From assembly GCA_900314935.1 (NCBI GenBank), contig OMXE01000008.1, forward strand, positions 1 to 64,000: 64,000 nucleotides of DNA, given 5' to 3'. The DNA is from an uncultured Prevotella sp. (GTDB taxonomy: Bacteria; Bacteroidota; Bacteroidia; Bacteroidales; Bacteroidaceae). The translations under genes and the position numbers were made by a program. Under the pieces are notes generated by a model. It saw only the letters and a list, made by a program, of their open reading frames with translations. It did no database searches and was not told where the DNA came from. Of this stretch, positions 41,545 through 49,787 are shown piece after piece (within the stretch, counting starts at the first letter, position 1; each line of letters opens with the position of its first letter).

Positions 41545-42945
41545 TTATTTGTTTCGATGAATGATCTGACAGGGAGCAGTGATGTGCGAACTCTTGATTC
41601 TCCACTCTTGAGGATAGAGATTGTTCGTGCGATTACCGAGGTTCTTCAGGAAACCTAACGGGAGTCCTTGGCAGGTTACCAATGTATAGCCCTTAGGACT
41701 GTCAGCCAAGCCGGGAAGTGTTTCCTTCCGTAAGTAGCTGAGAGCCTCTTCCACTGTCAGTTCCACTGTTGGAAATGCCTGCGGATGACGTTCTATAGAC
41801 AGGGCTAACGACTGGTCCGGGATCAGATCCTTCCCTTTTATCTCTCCGATGGTAATTCCTGCATGCATCACCTGAAGGACTTTAGCTGTCTGATCGTAGA
41901 AGGGTTTCCATTTCCGCGGGATGGCCAGCACCTTGGCGCCTTGCTGGACGAAGTCATAATCATCGGCTCGCAACAGCCATTCTGCCGGTAGCTCCACCTT
42001 CTGTTTCTTCTCTTTTCTATCTTTTTCCTTGTACTTTCGCTGACCTGTATTCACAGCATCGCCCTCTTTTCGAAGTAATGCCATGAACAACCCTTCGCCT
42101 CTTGTCCTACCAGGCAGGAACCGATAGACGGGTTCCGGGAAATCTTTCACCAATGACCCTGTGATGTTCCACGAAGGATCAACGGTAACAGGTAACACCT
42201 CTGCACCTAACTCATCCCTGATATACCGCACATTCTCCTCATCCTCCAATGCATTGAACGTACAAGTGGAATAGATCAGCAGTCCTCCAGGGCGCAGACA
42301 ATCCCATATATCCGTGACGATCTCACGCTGCAGGTGCCAGCATTTCTCCACATTTTGCCTGCTCCACTCTCCTATTGCCTCTGCATCCTTGCGGAACATG
42401 CCCTCGCCAGAACAAGGAACATCTGCCAGAATCACATCGAACTGCAGTCCTGAGGAAGCGTAGTCGTACGGGTAATTATTCGTCACCATGACATCAGCAT
42501 GTCCGAACTTCTGGATATTCTCCATGAGGATCTGGGCCCGCTTACGGATGGGCTCGTTGCTTACCAGCAGACTCCCTTGAGGAAGGACGGTTCTTGCCAC
42601 TGTTGACTTCCCCCCAGGTGCTGCACAGAGGTCGAGCATGGTTACTGGCTCCTTGACATATTGGCGCAGCACTGCATCGAGGAACATCGATGAAGCCTCC
42701 TGCACATAATATGCCCCGGCATGGAACAACGGATCGGAAGTGAACACAGGACGTATAGGCAGATACCATCCCTGAGGGCACCAAGGTACTGGAGTACCTT
42801 CATCAGCCGTCATATCCTGCGCCTTGAATGGATTCATACGGATACTCACTGGAGCCTCCTCCGCGAGTCCGTTACGCAATTCCGTCCACAGGGACTCCCC
42901 CATGAATCCTTCCATGTATTGTATGAAATCCCTTGGTAACTCCAT
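41545..42945 (-). CDS. RsmF-like rRNA cytosine-C5 methyltransferase
   Basis: The 466-aa NOL1/NOP2/Sun-family enzyme has SAM motif LDLCAAPGGKS (about 104-114), catalytic Cys178 in DVPCSGEGMFRKD and Cys228 in STCTFN. The C-terminal PUA-like part (about 330-466) suits an RsmF-type methylase of 16S rRNA C1407-like sites. It is encoded directly upstream of thyA. The exact rRNA target is not certain. A short AT region precedes it. Confidence 0.92.
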   Translation of the reverse strand: MELPRDFIQYMEGFMGESLWTELRNGLAEEAPVSIRMNPFKAQDMTADEGTPVPWCPQGWYLPIRPVFTSDPLFHAGAYYVQEASSMFLDAVLRQYVKEPVTMLDLCAAPGGKSTVARTVLPQGSLLVSNEPIRKRAQILMENIQKFGHADVMVTNNYPYDYASSGLQFDVILADVPCSGEGMFRKDAEAIGEWSRQNVEKCWHLQREIVTDIWDCLRPGGLLIYSTCTFNALEDEENVRYIRDELGAEVLPVTVDPSWNITGSLVKDFPEPVYRFLPGRTRGEGLFMALLRKEGDAVNTGQRKYKEKDRKEKKQKVELPAEWLLRADDYDFVQQGAKVLAIPRKWKPFYDQTAKVLQVMHAGITIGEIKGKDLIPDQSLALSIERHPQAFPTVELTVEEALSYLRKETLPGLADSPKGYTLVTCQGLPLGFLKNLGNRTNNLYPQEWRIKSSHITAPCQIIHRNK

Positions 42946-43019
42946 TCCGTTGATGCTTGATGGTGCAAAATTACAACTATTATTTCGAAATCATGCACGC
43001 ATTCATGAAAAACCGTCGG

Positions 43020-44585
43020 TTATTTCCGTTGTTTCTCCGTCTCACTTCGTACCCACTGATAGAAGCGGTCCACGAACTCTATCTGTTCGCGATTCGGCAG
43101 CATGATCAGTGAAGCACCATTACTGAACTGCATCGTGGTAGGCTTGGAGGCATCAAACGTAGGCCAGTAAGGCAGTCCTTTACCATTGGGATTCCCTGTC
43201 TTGGCGAAGTTCACCCAGTACTGTTGGATGATTTCTGCCAACGCCGACTCAGCAGGATACTTGTCAGGCTGCATCAGGAACTCACCATTCAGGTAGAGGA
43301 TGTCATCAGCATGTGCCACTCCTCGACGACGTGGGTCGCCAGAGAAGCTGCGTGTGGAAGGCTGGGCAAGGAAGGCTGCATAGGCAGCACCCTTACCCGT
43401 CTTTGACTGTAAGTTCACCCAAGCGTAGGAAGGCCAGGCAAAGCCCATGTCACGAAACGCATCACCGTTGCCATGGAAAGCCTCATCAACCGTATTACCG
43501 GGATAAATCTTCAAGGCTTCCTCTGCAAAGGGACCAAACGTGGCACGCACTGATTTCTGGTAATCCTCAGGTTCTATACTTCTCGAGAACAAAGCACCTT
43601 CATCAGAGTTAGTCATCACGATAACAGGAACATCGTTATAATCCCCCCGTTCATAAAGACGATAGAGGTCGTCTGTAATCACATACCCATCCACACAAGG
43701 CCAGAAACCGCCGAAGCCTACGTCATTTCCACAAAGAGCCATGGCGTCCATCTTTCGCAGTTCCTTCAGGGATTTCTTCTTCAGATGCTTCTGAAAGGCG
43801 AGTCCATGCTGCTCTGCACCCTTCTGCGAGGCATTGGTCACCAATGTTCTGTTACCATCCTGCCAAGGTGCGAAAGAACCACCGCTCTGACTGATGGCTG
43901 CCCGGAAGAGTCCTTTGGCCAAAGGTGAAGCACAGAGAATGCTACAACTGATGGCACCGGCACTCTCTCCGAAGATGGTTACTTTCGAGGGATCACCACC
44001 GAAGTTCTGGATATTACGTTGCACCCATTTAAGGGCAAAGATCTGATCCAGCAGACCATAATTGCCTGAATGACCGTTCTTCGATTCCTTGGTGAGCTCT
44101 GGATGTGCCATAAATCCCAAGGCGCCTGTTCGGTACTCCACACTGACTACCACCACCCCTCGCATGGCAAGATGCTTCCACAGGTCGCCACCGTAATGCT
44201 CTGTCTGGAAACCGCCTCCGTGAATCCATACCATTACAGGCAGACGGTCGTTGACCGATGTGGCAGGCGTAGCAATACCCAGATAAAGACAGTCTTCACT
44301 CATCATGTCGGCTGTACGACCAGGACGAGTAGGCTGTGGAGGCCAGGGGCCGAATTGATCCGACTTCAACACTCCTGTCCATGGTTTTGCAGGCTGAGGT
44401 TCTTTCCAACGGAGGTTTCCTACAGGCGGTGCTGCATAAGGAATAGCTTTATAAACAGCAAGTGACCCGTCGACTACTCCTTCAATGTCACCCGTTTCCA
44501 CATGTGTCTTGAGAAGTGGCTGTGCTTGTATCATCGATGCGGTCAGCAAACCGATGATGATCAATAAGAATCTTCTTATTCTCAT
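43020..44585 (-). CDS. Type B carboxylesterase, exported
   Basis: The 521-aa alpha/beta-hydrolase has a signal peptide (MRIRRFLLIIIGLLTASMIQAQ in sections) and the carboxylesterase type B signature FGESAGAISCS (Ser208 nucleophile), EDCLYLGI, GVVVVSVEYRTGALGF, and GVAHADDILYL near the C-terminus (His). It probably acts in the periplasm on esters, possibly feruloyl or acetyl groups of plant glycans; the substrate is inferred only. The ORF is open to 44624 but a -7 box at 44614-44621 lies inside, so 44585 is used. Confidence 0.9.
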   Translation of the reverse strand: MRIRRFLLIIIGLLTASMIQAQPLLKTHVETGDIEGVVDGSLAVYKAIPYAAPPVGNLRWKEPQPAKPWTGVLKSDQFGPWPPQPTRPGRTADMMSEDCLYLGIATPATSVNDRLPVMVWIHGGGFQTEHYGGDLWKHLAMRGVVVVSVEYRTGALGFMAHPELTKESKNGHSGNYGLLDQIFALKWVQRNIQNFGGDPSKVTIFGESAGAISCSILCASPLAKGLFRAAISQSGGSFAPWQDGNRTLVTNASQKGAEQHGLAFQKHLKKKSLKELRKMDAMALCGNDVGFGGFWPCVDGYVITDDLYRLYERGDYNDVPVIVMTNSDEGALFSRSIEPEDYQKSVRATFGPFAEEALKIYPGNTVDEAFHGNGDAFRDMGFAWPSYAWVNLQSKTGKGAAYAAFLAQPSTRSFSGDPRRRGVAHADDILYLNGEFLMQPDKYPAESALAEIIQQYWVNFAKTGNPNGKGLPYWPTFDASKPTTMQFSNGASLIMLPNREQIEFVDRFYQWVRSETEKQRK

Positions 44586-44613
44586 AAATGCAAATGATTG
44601 ATTGAACTTTTCG

Positions 44614-44621
44614 CAAAGATA
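44614..44621 (-). promoter_or_regulatory. -7 box for carboxylesterase
   Basis: TATCTTTG on the minus strand, 28 bp before the chosen start. No clear -33. Confidence 0.45.
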
Positions 44622-44662
44622 CAAAATAAAGATGAATCATCATGAATCTTTTCAAGAAAAAC

Positions 44663-44693
44663 TTGGGGATTCGAGAAAAATATTTTAATTTTG
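44663..44693 (+). promoter_or_regulatory. Promoter for OMP-like gene
   Basis: TTG (44663-44665), 20-bp spacer, TAATTTTG (44686-44693). Confidence 0.6.
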
Positions 44694-44734
44694 CACGCAC
44701 ATTGTGAAATGAAACTTCTACTTACAAAGAAAGG

Positions 44735-45787
44735 ATGAATATGAAGATAAGAATCAGAATGATAACATATTGTGCCTTACTCATCATGAGTGTTGTTTCG
44801 GCCAAGGCACAAAACGATGTAGGAACCTACCATGGTTCAGATATCTATACCGCAGGTGCAGGAGCGGAATACCGGAACAAATTCAATCATCTTGATGTAG
44901 CCATTACGACAGGTACGACTGGTATCGGCGCTGAACTGGCCATGCCTGCCAGCGATATGGTGCAGATCCGTGCCGGTTTCGCTGTCATGCCATCGTTCAA
45001 GAAAGCCATGAACTTCAGGGTAGGATTGAAGAATGATCCCGAGAAGGATAAGGACGGCAATAAGATTGTGACGAAATTCGACAGGATGTCGGAAGTATTC
45101 AAGCAAGCCACCGGTTACCAGATCGACCGTAATATAAAGATGTATGGTCGTCCTACGTACTACAATGCCAAGGTACTGGTTGATGTCTTCCCCTTCCCGA
45201 ACAAGAAATGGTTCGTTACCGCCGGCTTCTACTATGGTAATGAGCAAATCGCCAAGGCCTACAATGCCTATGAGGACATGAGCAGTCTGGTAGCTGTAGG
45301 TATGTATAATCACATTCACGACAATATTGTGGCTGGCGAACCCGTTGTGACAACTTCCGCAGGAGGACTCGAATACACCATTTGGTTTAATAAGGAAGAT
45401 GAGGATGATGCTAAGATCATTAAACGATTTGAGCAATATGGACGCATGGGTGTGCATTTAGGAGACTTCGATGATGGTACACCTTATTATTGTTATCCCA
45501 ACGAAGAAGCCATGATGGAGGTGAAGGTCAAGGCCAACCGCTTCAAGCCCTACCTGGGGTTCGGCTATGGTTCAGAGATTCCGAAGACCGACAAACTCTA
45601 TAATTTCGCCTTTGAATGCGGCTTCATGACCTGGGGCGGCACCCCAAAGATCATCACCCACGACGGTGTTGACCTGGCAAAAGACGTGCATGGCATCCGT
45701 GGCGACGTTGGATCGTATGTCCGTTTCTTCAAAGGATTTAAAGTCTTCCCTGTATTAAACCTGCGTATCTCCAGAAGAATTTTCTAA
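44735..45787 (+). CDS. Outer-membrane beta-barrel-like protein of unknown function
   Basis: The 350-aa protein has a signal peptide (to about AKAQ, residue 26), then alternating hydrophobic/aromatic strands such as LDVAITTGTTGIGAELAMP, KWFVTAGFYYG and FKPYLGFGYG, ending FKVFPVLNLRISRRIF, the aromatic C-terminus typical of outer-membrane barrels. I do not recognise a family beyond this. A start 6 nt downstream (second Met) is possible. It is followed 80 bp later by a sigma-factor operon. Confidence 0.72.
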   Translation: MNMKIRIRMITYCALLIMSVVSAKAQNDVGTYHGSDIYTAGAGAEYRNKFNHLDVAITTGTTGIGAELAMPASDMVQIRAGFAVMPSFKKAMNFRVGLKNDPEKDKDGNKIVTKFDRMSEVFKQATGYQIDRNIKMYGRPTYYNAKVLVDVFPFPNKKWFVTAGFYYGNEQIAKAYNAYEDMSSLVAVGMYNHIHDNIVAGEPVVTTSAGGLEYTIWFNKEDEDDAKIIKRFEQYGRMGVHLGDFDDGTPYYCYPNEEAMMEVKVKANRFKPYLGFGYGSEIPKTDKLYNFAFECGFMTWGGTPKIITHDGVDLAKDVHGIRGDVGSYVRFFKGFKVFPVLNLRISRRIF

Positions 45788-45869
45788 TTTTTTCATGCTG
45801 ATGCAACTTTTTGTGTATCATTATCGTCTAACAGACAAAGTAATGAATCAACAAACAAAAGACAAAAGC

Positions 45870-46511
45870 ATGAAAAGGTATTTAATTACAATCCTACTGG
45901 CAGGTGCACTGCTTGCTCCGGTCACGATACAGGCACAGAAGCACCGTCATCACCCACAGGTGGTGAATCCCACAACGGTACCCGACTCCTCTGGTATCGT
46001 TGCCTACTCTGACACGACTTCCACCGATACGGCAGGTACATCTACTCCTGTATATATTGATGAGTACGATGACGATGATGACTTCTTTATGTCCCCAAGC
46101 GACATGAAAGATCTGGTGGGAGGTGGTCTTGGCGCCATATTGGCCGTGATCTTAGTCCTCCTCATCGTTCTGGCACCCTTCATTTTCGTTGGCTTTATCA
46201 TCTACCTGATCTTCAAGAACAGGCGTCAGCGCTACCAGTTGGCAGAGAAGGCAATGGAAAGCGGACAACAGATTCCCCAAGAACTGGTGCGCACAGAACA
46301 TCAGAGCGACGAGTATCTCTGGAAGAAAGGCATCAAGAATGTGTTCTTAGGTATCGGTTTAGCTATCCTGTTCAAATGTTTAGGAGCAGATCCGCTTACA
46401 GGAATCGGCTGGCTCGTTGCCCTCTATGGTGTAGGCCAGGCCGTGATTTCCAAGACTTCATCCCGTAAACGCGACAGGTATGATGACAACATCAACCCTC
46501 CCGTGGAATAG
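45870..46511 (+). CDS. Membrane protein with signal peptide (DUF6249-like)
   Basis: From Met 45870 the 213-aa product has a signal peptide (ends near TIQAQ), a His-rich patch, an acidic patch with YDDDDDFFMSP, then two transmembrane segments around residues 80-110 and 150-180, and a charged C-terminus. The GGLGAILAVILVLLIVLAPFIFVGFIIYLIFKNRRQRYQLAEKAMESG stretch, read in sections, matches proteins named DUF6249. It is first of a four-gene module with PspC, an ECF sigma factor and a DUF5056 protein. Starts at 45843 or 45795 are possible. Confidence 0.72.
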   Translation: MKRYLITILLAGALLAPVTIQAQKHRHHPQVVNPTTVPDSSGIVAYSDTTSTDTAGTSTPVYIDEYDDDDDFFMSPSDMKDLVGGGLGAILAVILVLLIVLAPFIFVGFIIYLIFKNRRQRYQLAEKAMESGQQIPQELVRTEHQSDEYLWKKGIKNVFLGIGLAILFKCLGADPLTGIGWLVALYGVGQAVISKTSSRKRDRYDDNINPPVE

Positions 46512-46568
46512 TTCTTCGGTCATCTATTTTACCCATTAACCCCATTATACCTTAAACCCCATTTAATC

Positions 46569-46763
46569 ATGGAACAGAAAAAATTATTACGATCAAACGA
46601 TAGAGTTATCGCAGGCGTCTGCGGTGGAATCGCAGAGTATCTCAATATTGACCCTACAGTGGTACGTGTAGCATATGCTGTGCTCACCCTGTTCACAGTG
46701 TTCTGCGGAATCATCCTATATCCAATTCTTTGGATCATCATGCCTGAGAAACGTATGTATTAA
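46569..46763 (+). CDS. PspC domain protein
   Basis: The 64-aa protein is a stand-alone PspC domain: LLRSNDRVIAGVCGGIAEYLNIDPTVVRV, then one transmembrane segment and the PILWIIMPE ending. In other bacteria PspC is an inner-membrane sensor of envelope stress. It is encoded directly before an ECF sigma gene (1 bp gap) and after the DUF6249-like gene. Confidence 0.92.
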   Translation: MEQKKLLRSNDRVIAGVCGGIAEYLNIDPTVVRVAYAVLTLFTVFCGIILYPILWIIMPEKRMY

Positions 46764-46764
46764 G

Positions 46765-47304
46765 ATGAAGGTTAACAGCGATCTCTCCCTCGTCACGCAG
46801 GTGGCGGTGTTTCACAACAAGCGGGCTTTCGACCAACTTGTCAGGAAATACCAGTCACCTGTTCGTCGGTTCTTCTTGAGCCAGACACTGGGAGACGGAC
46901 CGCTGAGCGATGACCTCGCCCAAGAAACCTTCATCAAAGCCTATACGCGGATTGCCAGTTTCAAAGGACTCTCAGGGTTCTCTACCTGGCTTTACCGCAT
47001 TGCCTATAACGTGCTCTACGACTACCGTCGTTCGCAGCACATCACTGAGGATATCGATACGACAGCCATGCGACTCGTTAGTGAAAGACCTTCCGATTCC
47101 ACGCTGCGCATGGATATCTATGATGCACTAAAAACACTCAAGTCGGACGAACGTACCTGTATCACGCTACAGATGATGGACGGACTACCTATCGACAAGA
47201 TCTCTGAAATTACCGGAATGCCGCAAGGCACCGTAAAATCGCACCTCTCAAGAGGAAAGAAACAACTAGCAACCTATTTAAGTGAGAATGGATATGGACG
47301 ATAA
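46765..47304 (+). CDS. ECF-type RNA polymerase sigma factor
   Basis: The 179-aa sigma factor has region 2 (about 15-85; LVRKYQSPVRRFFLSQ, LAQETFIKAY) and region 4 (about 115-170; LPIDKISEITGMPQGTVKSHLSRGKKQL). The long upstream ORF from 46675 is the PspC gene in another frame. It overlaps the DUF5056 gene downstream by 17 bp; that protein is probably its anti-sigma partner. It likely answers envelope stress. Confidence 0.94.
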   Translation: MKVNSDLSLVTQVAVFHNKRAFDQLVRKYQSPVRRFFLSQTLGDGPLSDDLAQETFIKAYTRIASFKGLSGFSTWLYRIAYNVLYDYRRSQHITEDIDTTAMRLVSERPSDSTLRMDIYDALKTLKSDERTCITLQMMDGLPIDKISEITGMPQGTVKSHLSRGKKQLATYLSENGYGR

Positions 47305-47686
47305 GCAAAAAGAACAATACAGAGAAACCGTAACCAACGAACCGATTATGGTAACGGAAGAGGATGAGACACTGGTAAACAGTTTCTTCTCGGACCATCA
47401 TGTAGAAGTCGAGGACAACGGCTTCACCCATCGTGTGATGAGAAACCTGCCGCAGACTGCTTGGCAGAAGAACCGCATCTGGACTGTCCTCTGCTCCGTT
47501 CTCGGCATCCTGCTGTTGTATTACACCAAGGGCTTAAGGACACTCTTCGGCACCTTCTTCGGATTGTTGGCAGATGCTTCTACTAATATGGTTTATCAGC
47601 AGAACCCGCTGATTGTCTATCTCACCATCCTTGCTTTGGTGATGACAGGCGGGTACATGGTGGTTACCTCAGAGCGTTGGAAGTAA
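47288..47686 (+). CDS. DUF5056-like membrane protein, probable anti-sigma
   Basis: The 132-aa protein has a cytoplasmic N-terminus with FTHRVMRNLPQTAWQKNR (about 47-64), followed by two or three transmembrane segments. The layout is that of DUF5056 proteins, which occur next to ECF sigma factors in Bacteroidales and are thought to bind them. The gene overlaps the sigma gene and ends 15 bp before the convergent PorE-like gene. Start taken as ATG at 47288. Confidence 0.75.
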   Translation: MDMDDKQKEQYRETVTNEPIMVTEEDETLVNSFFSDHHVEVEDNGFTHRVMRNLPQTAWQKNRIWTVLCSVLGILLLYYTKGLRTLFGTFFGLLADASTNMVYQQNPLIVYLTILALVMTGGYMVVTSERWK

Positions 47687-47700
47687 ATACATACAATATA

Positions 47701-49761
47701 TTATTCGATAAAGAGGAAACCGTCGTCTTCATCTGACACGGTTTTCTCTTTTTTCTTCGGCGGATTTTTCAGTTGACCGTTCTCATCAAACATACCGTAG
47801 GTGGTACGTAATACCACAAACTCCGTCCTACGGTTCAGCTGATTACAGATCTCTTCTTTCTCAGGATCGTTCAGTGCTTTCACGAATTCCTCAGTCAGCA
47901 CATCGTTCTCCTTCAGCCAAGAATATTTCTCCGTGAGTTTCTTCCGGATAGTCTTGGGCTTCTCCACCCCATAGCCCATGGGCGTGAGTCGTTCTTTAGG
48001 AATACCATGTGCGATAAGGTAATTCACCACCGATTCGGCACGGCGCTGCGACAGTCGTTTGTTATAGTCGGCGCTTCCTCGATAATCGGCATGAGCACTC
48101 AACTCTATCGTTACATTGGGATTCTCGTTCAGCATACCCACCAACTCATCCAAGGCAGCAGCCGACTCCGGTCGTAACGTGGCCTTATCGAAATCGTAGA
48201 AGATATTATCAATGAGTACGGGAACGCGGATGCTGGCCAAGGGGAACTGCAACGTGTATTCCTCCGACTCCTTGGCCGGTTTCACGCTGATCTCCTCCCG
48301 ATGGTTCAAGTAACCTTTACACGAAGCCAGCAGGATATAATCCACGCCCGGCTGCAGTTCCTGTTCAAACGAGCCGTCACCCTTCACGCTCAGCTTCAGG
48401 TTCGTTCCATCGTTACCCACCATATACACCTGAGCGGCAGGCAGTTCATAGCCATCCATCTCGTACACCCACCCTTTGAGCGTCTGCACGATCTCAGGAT
48501 TCTCAAAGCTATAGATATGATCCCAGCCACGACCGTCACCGCGGTTCGAGCAGAAATACCCCTTGTTCCGCAGTCCTTCAAAGGTACAACCGAAATCATC
48601 TCCCTGTGAGTTCAAAGGGAAGCCAGGATGTTCCAGCTTATATCTTCCGCTCTTATCCACCTTGGCGATGAAGATATCCAGTCCACCCATGCCCGGATGA
48701 CCGTTTGAAGAGAAATACAGATCACCATTAGGACGGAAGGTCGGGAACATCTCATCACCCTCTGTATTCACCGGTGCGCCCACATTCTCCACGCCACCAA
48801 GACCCGCGGCTGTCAGTCTGACACGCCAGATATCCATACCGCCCATGCCGCCTGGCATATCAGAGACGAAGTACAGCCATTCCCCATCGGGCGAAACAGC
48901 AGGATGGGCAAAACTTGACAATGTGTCACGGGAAATCTCCAGTTTGGTAGGCGCGCCCCATGCAGCATCAGAACGGTTCGATGTAACGATGGTGGCATAG
49001 CGTGGATAATCCGGATCAGTAGAGCACTGCGTGAGATACATCACCCGCTGGTCGGTTGAGAAGCAACAAGCACCCTCATCATATTCCGTATTCAGACCGC
49101 TTTCAATGGTCTGCGGCTTGGTCCACTTCCCTTTGTCGTCTTTCTGCGAGAAGAAGATATCACCCGCCTTGGCACCTGTGATACCACTGACCTCATCGCC
49201 CTGTGCCTCCTTACGGGTGGAAGTAAAGAAGAGCTGATCGTACTCATCGCCGAAGAGCATCGGACTATAATCGGCCCTACGGGAATTGAAGATATCCATC
49301 TTCTTCACCGTATAGCGCGAACCTAACTGTTTGATCTCAGGAGCAGTACGCGCTGACTCCAGTCCGCTACGAGCCAACTCATTGTCGGGCAGAGAGTCGA
49401 GCACGCCCAAGAACTCCTTTTCCGCCTCCTTGTAGTTACCATTGCGAAGCAACTGGCGGGCGAAAGAGAGATGGGTATTGATATCATCCTGTTTGTAACG
49501 GATGACATTCCTGTAGGCAGCAATCGCTTTCTGTGAGGAATTGATGCGCTCATAGCATTGAGCCATCTTCAAGGCAATCTGTCCACGACGGTCGCGTTCC
49601 TTGGAGGAAGTCTTTGAATAGGCCTGCTTGAACTGTTCCGCCGCATCGTAATACTCACCGATGGCGAGGAACTTCTCACCCTTCTTCATGTTCAGATCGG
49701 CACCGCACGAAGAGAACAGGACAACCAACAGGAGTAAAAACAGTGAATACTTGCGCATCAT
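47701..49761 (-). CDS. porE: PorE-like TPR/PD40/OmpA lipoprotein
   Basis: The 686-aa protein is a lipoprotein (lipobox FSSC, Cys19), with TPR helices (about 20-140), a PD40-type beta-propeller (about 165-425; SPDGEWLYFVSDMPGGMGGMDIW and DLYFSSNGHPGMGGLDIFIAK), a carboxypeptidase-regulatory-like beta domain (about 435-510) and an OmpA peptidoglycan-binding domain (about 530-660; FDKATLRPESAAALDEL and ELSAHADYRGSADYNKRLSQRRAESV). This order matches PorE, which anchors type IX secretion parts to peptidoglycan. It forms a tandem with the topoisomerase gene, 26 bp away. Similar proteins exist outside T9SS, so the symbol is moderately sure. Confidence 0.85.
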   Translation of the reverse strand: MMRKYSLFLLLLVVLFSSCGADLNMKKGEKFLAIGEYYDAAEQFKQAYSKTSSKERDRRGQIALKMAQCYERINSSQKAIAAYRNVIRYKQDDINTHLSFARQLLRNGNYKEAEKEFLGVLDSLPDNELARSGLESARTAPEIKQLGSRYTVKKMDIFNSRRADYSPMLFGDEYDQLFFTSTRKEAQGDEVSGITGAKAGDIFFSQKDDKGKWTKPQTIESGLNTEYDEGACCFSTDQRVMYLTQCSTDPDYPRYATIVTSNRSDAAWGAPTKLEISRDTLSSFAHPAVSPDGEWLYFVSDMPGGMGGMDIWRVRLTAAGLGGVENVGAPVNTEGDEMFPTFRPNGDLYFSSNGHPGMGGLDIFIAKVDKSGRYKLEHPGFPLNSQGDDFGCTFEGLRNKGYFCSNRGDGRGWDHIYSFENPEIVQTLKGWVYEMDGYELPAAQVYMVGNDGTNLKLSVKGDGSFEQELQPGVDYILLASCKGYLNHREEISVKPAKESEEYTLQFPLASIRVPVLIDNIFYDFDKATLRPESAAALDELVGMLNENPNVTIELSAHADYRGSADYNKRLSQRRAESVVNYLIAHGIPKERLTPMGYGVEKPKTIRKKLTEKYSWLKENDVLTEEFVKALNDPEKEEICNQLNRRTEFVVLRTTYGMFDENGQLKNPPKKKEKTVSDEDDGFLFIE

Positions 49762-49787
49762 ATCCTATAAACGAGAGAAAGCACGTT

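Noticed and set aside
47701..49761. Assignment as a plain Pal/OmpA protein
   Set aside because: The TPR and PD40 parts before the OmpA domain fit PorE better.
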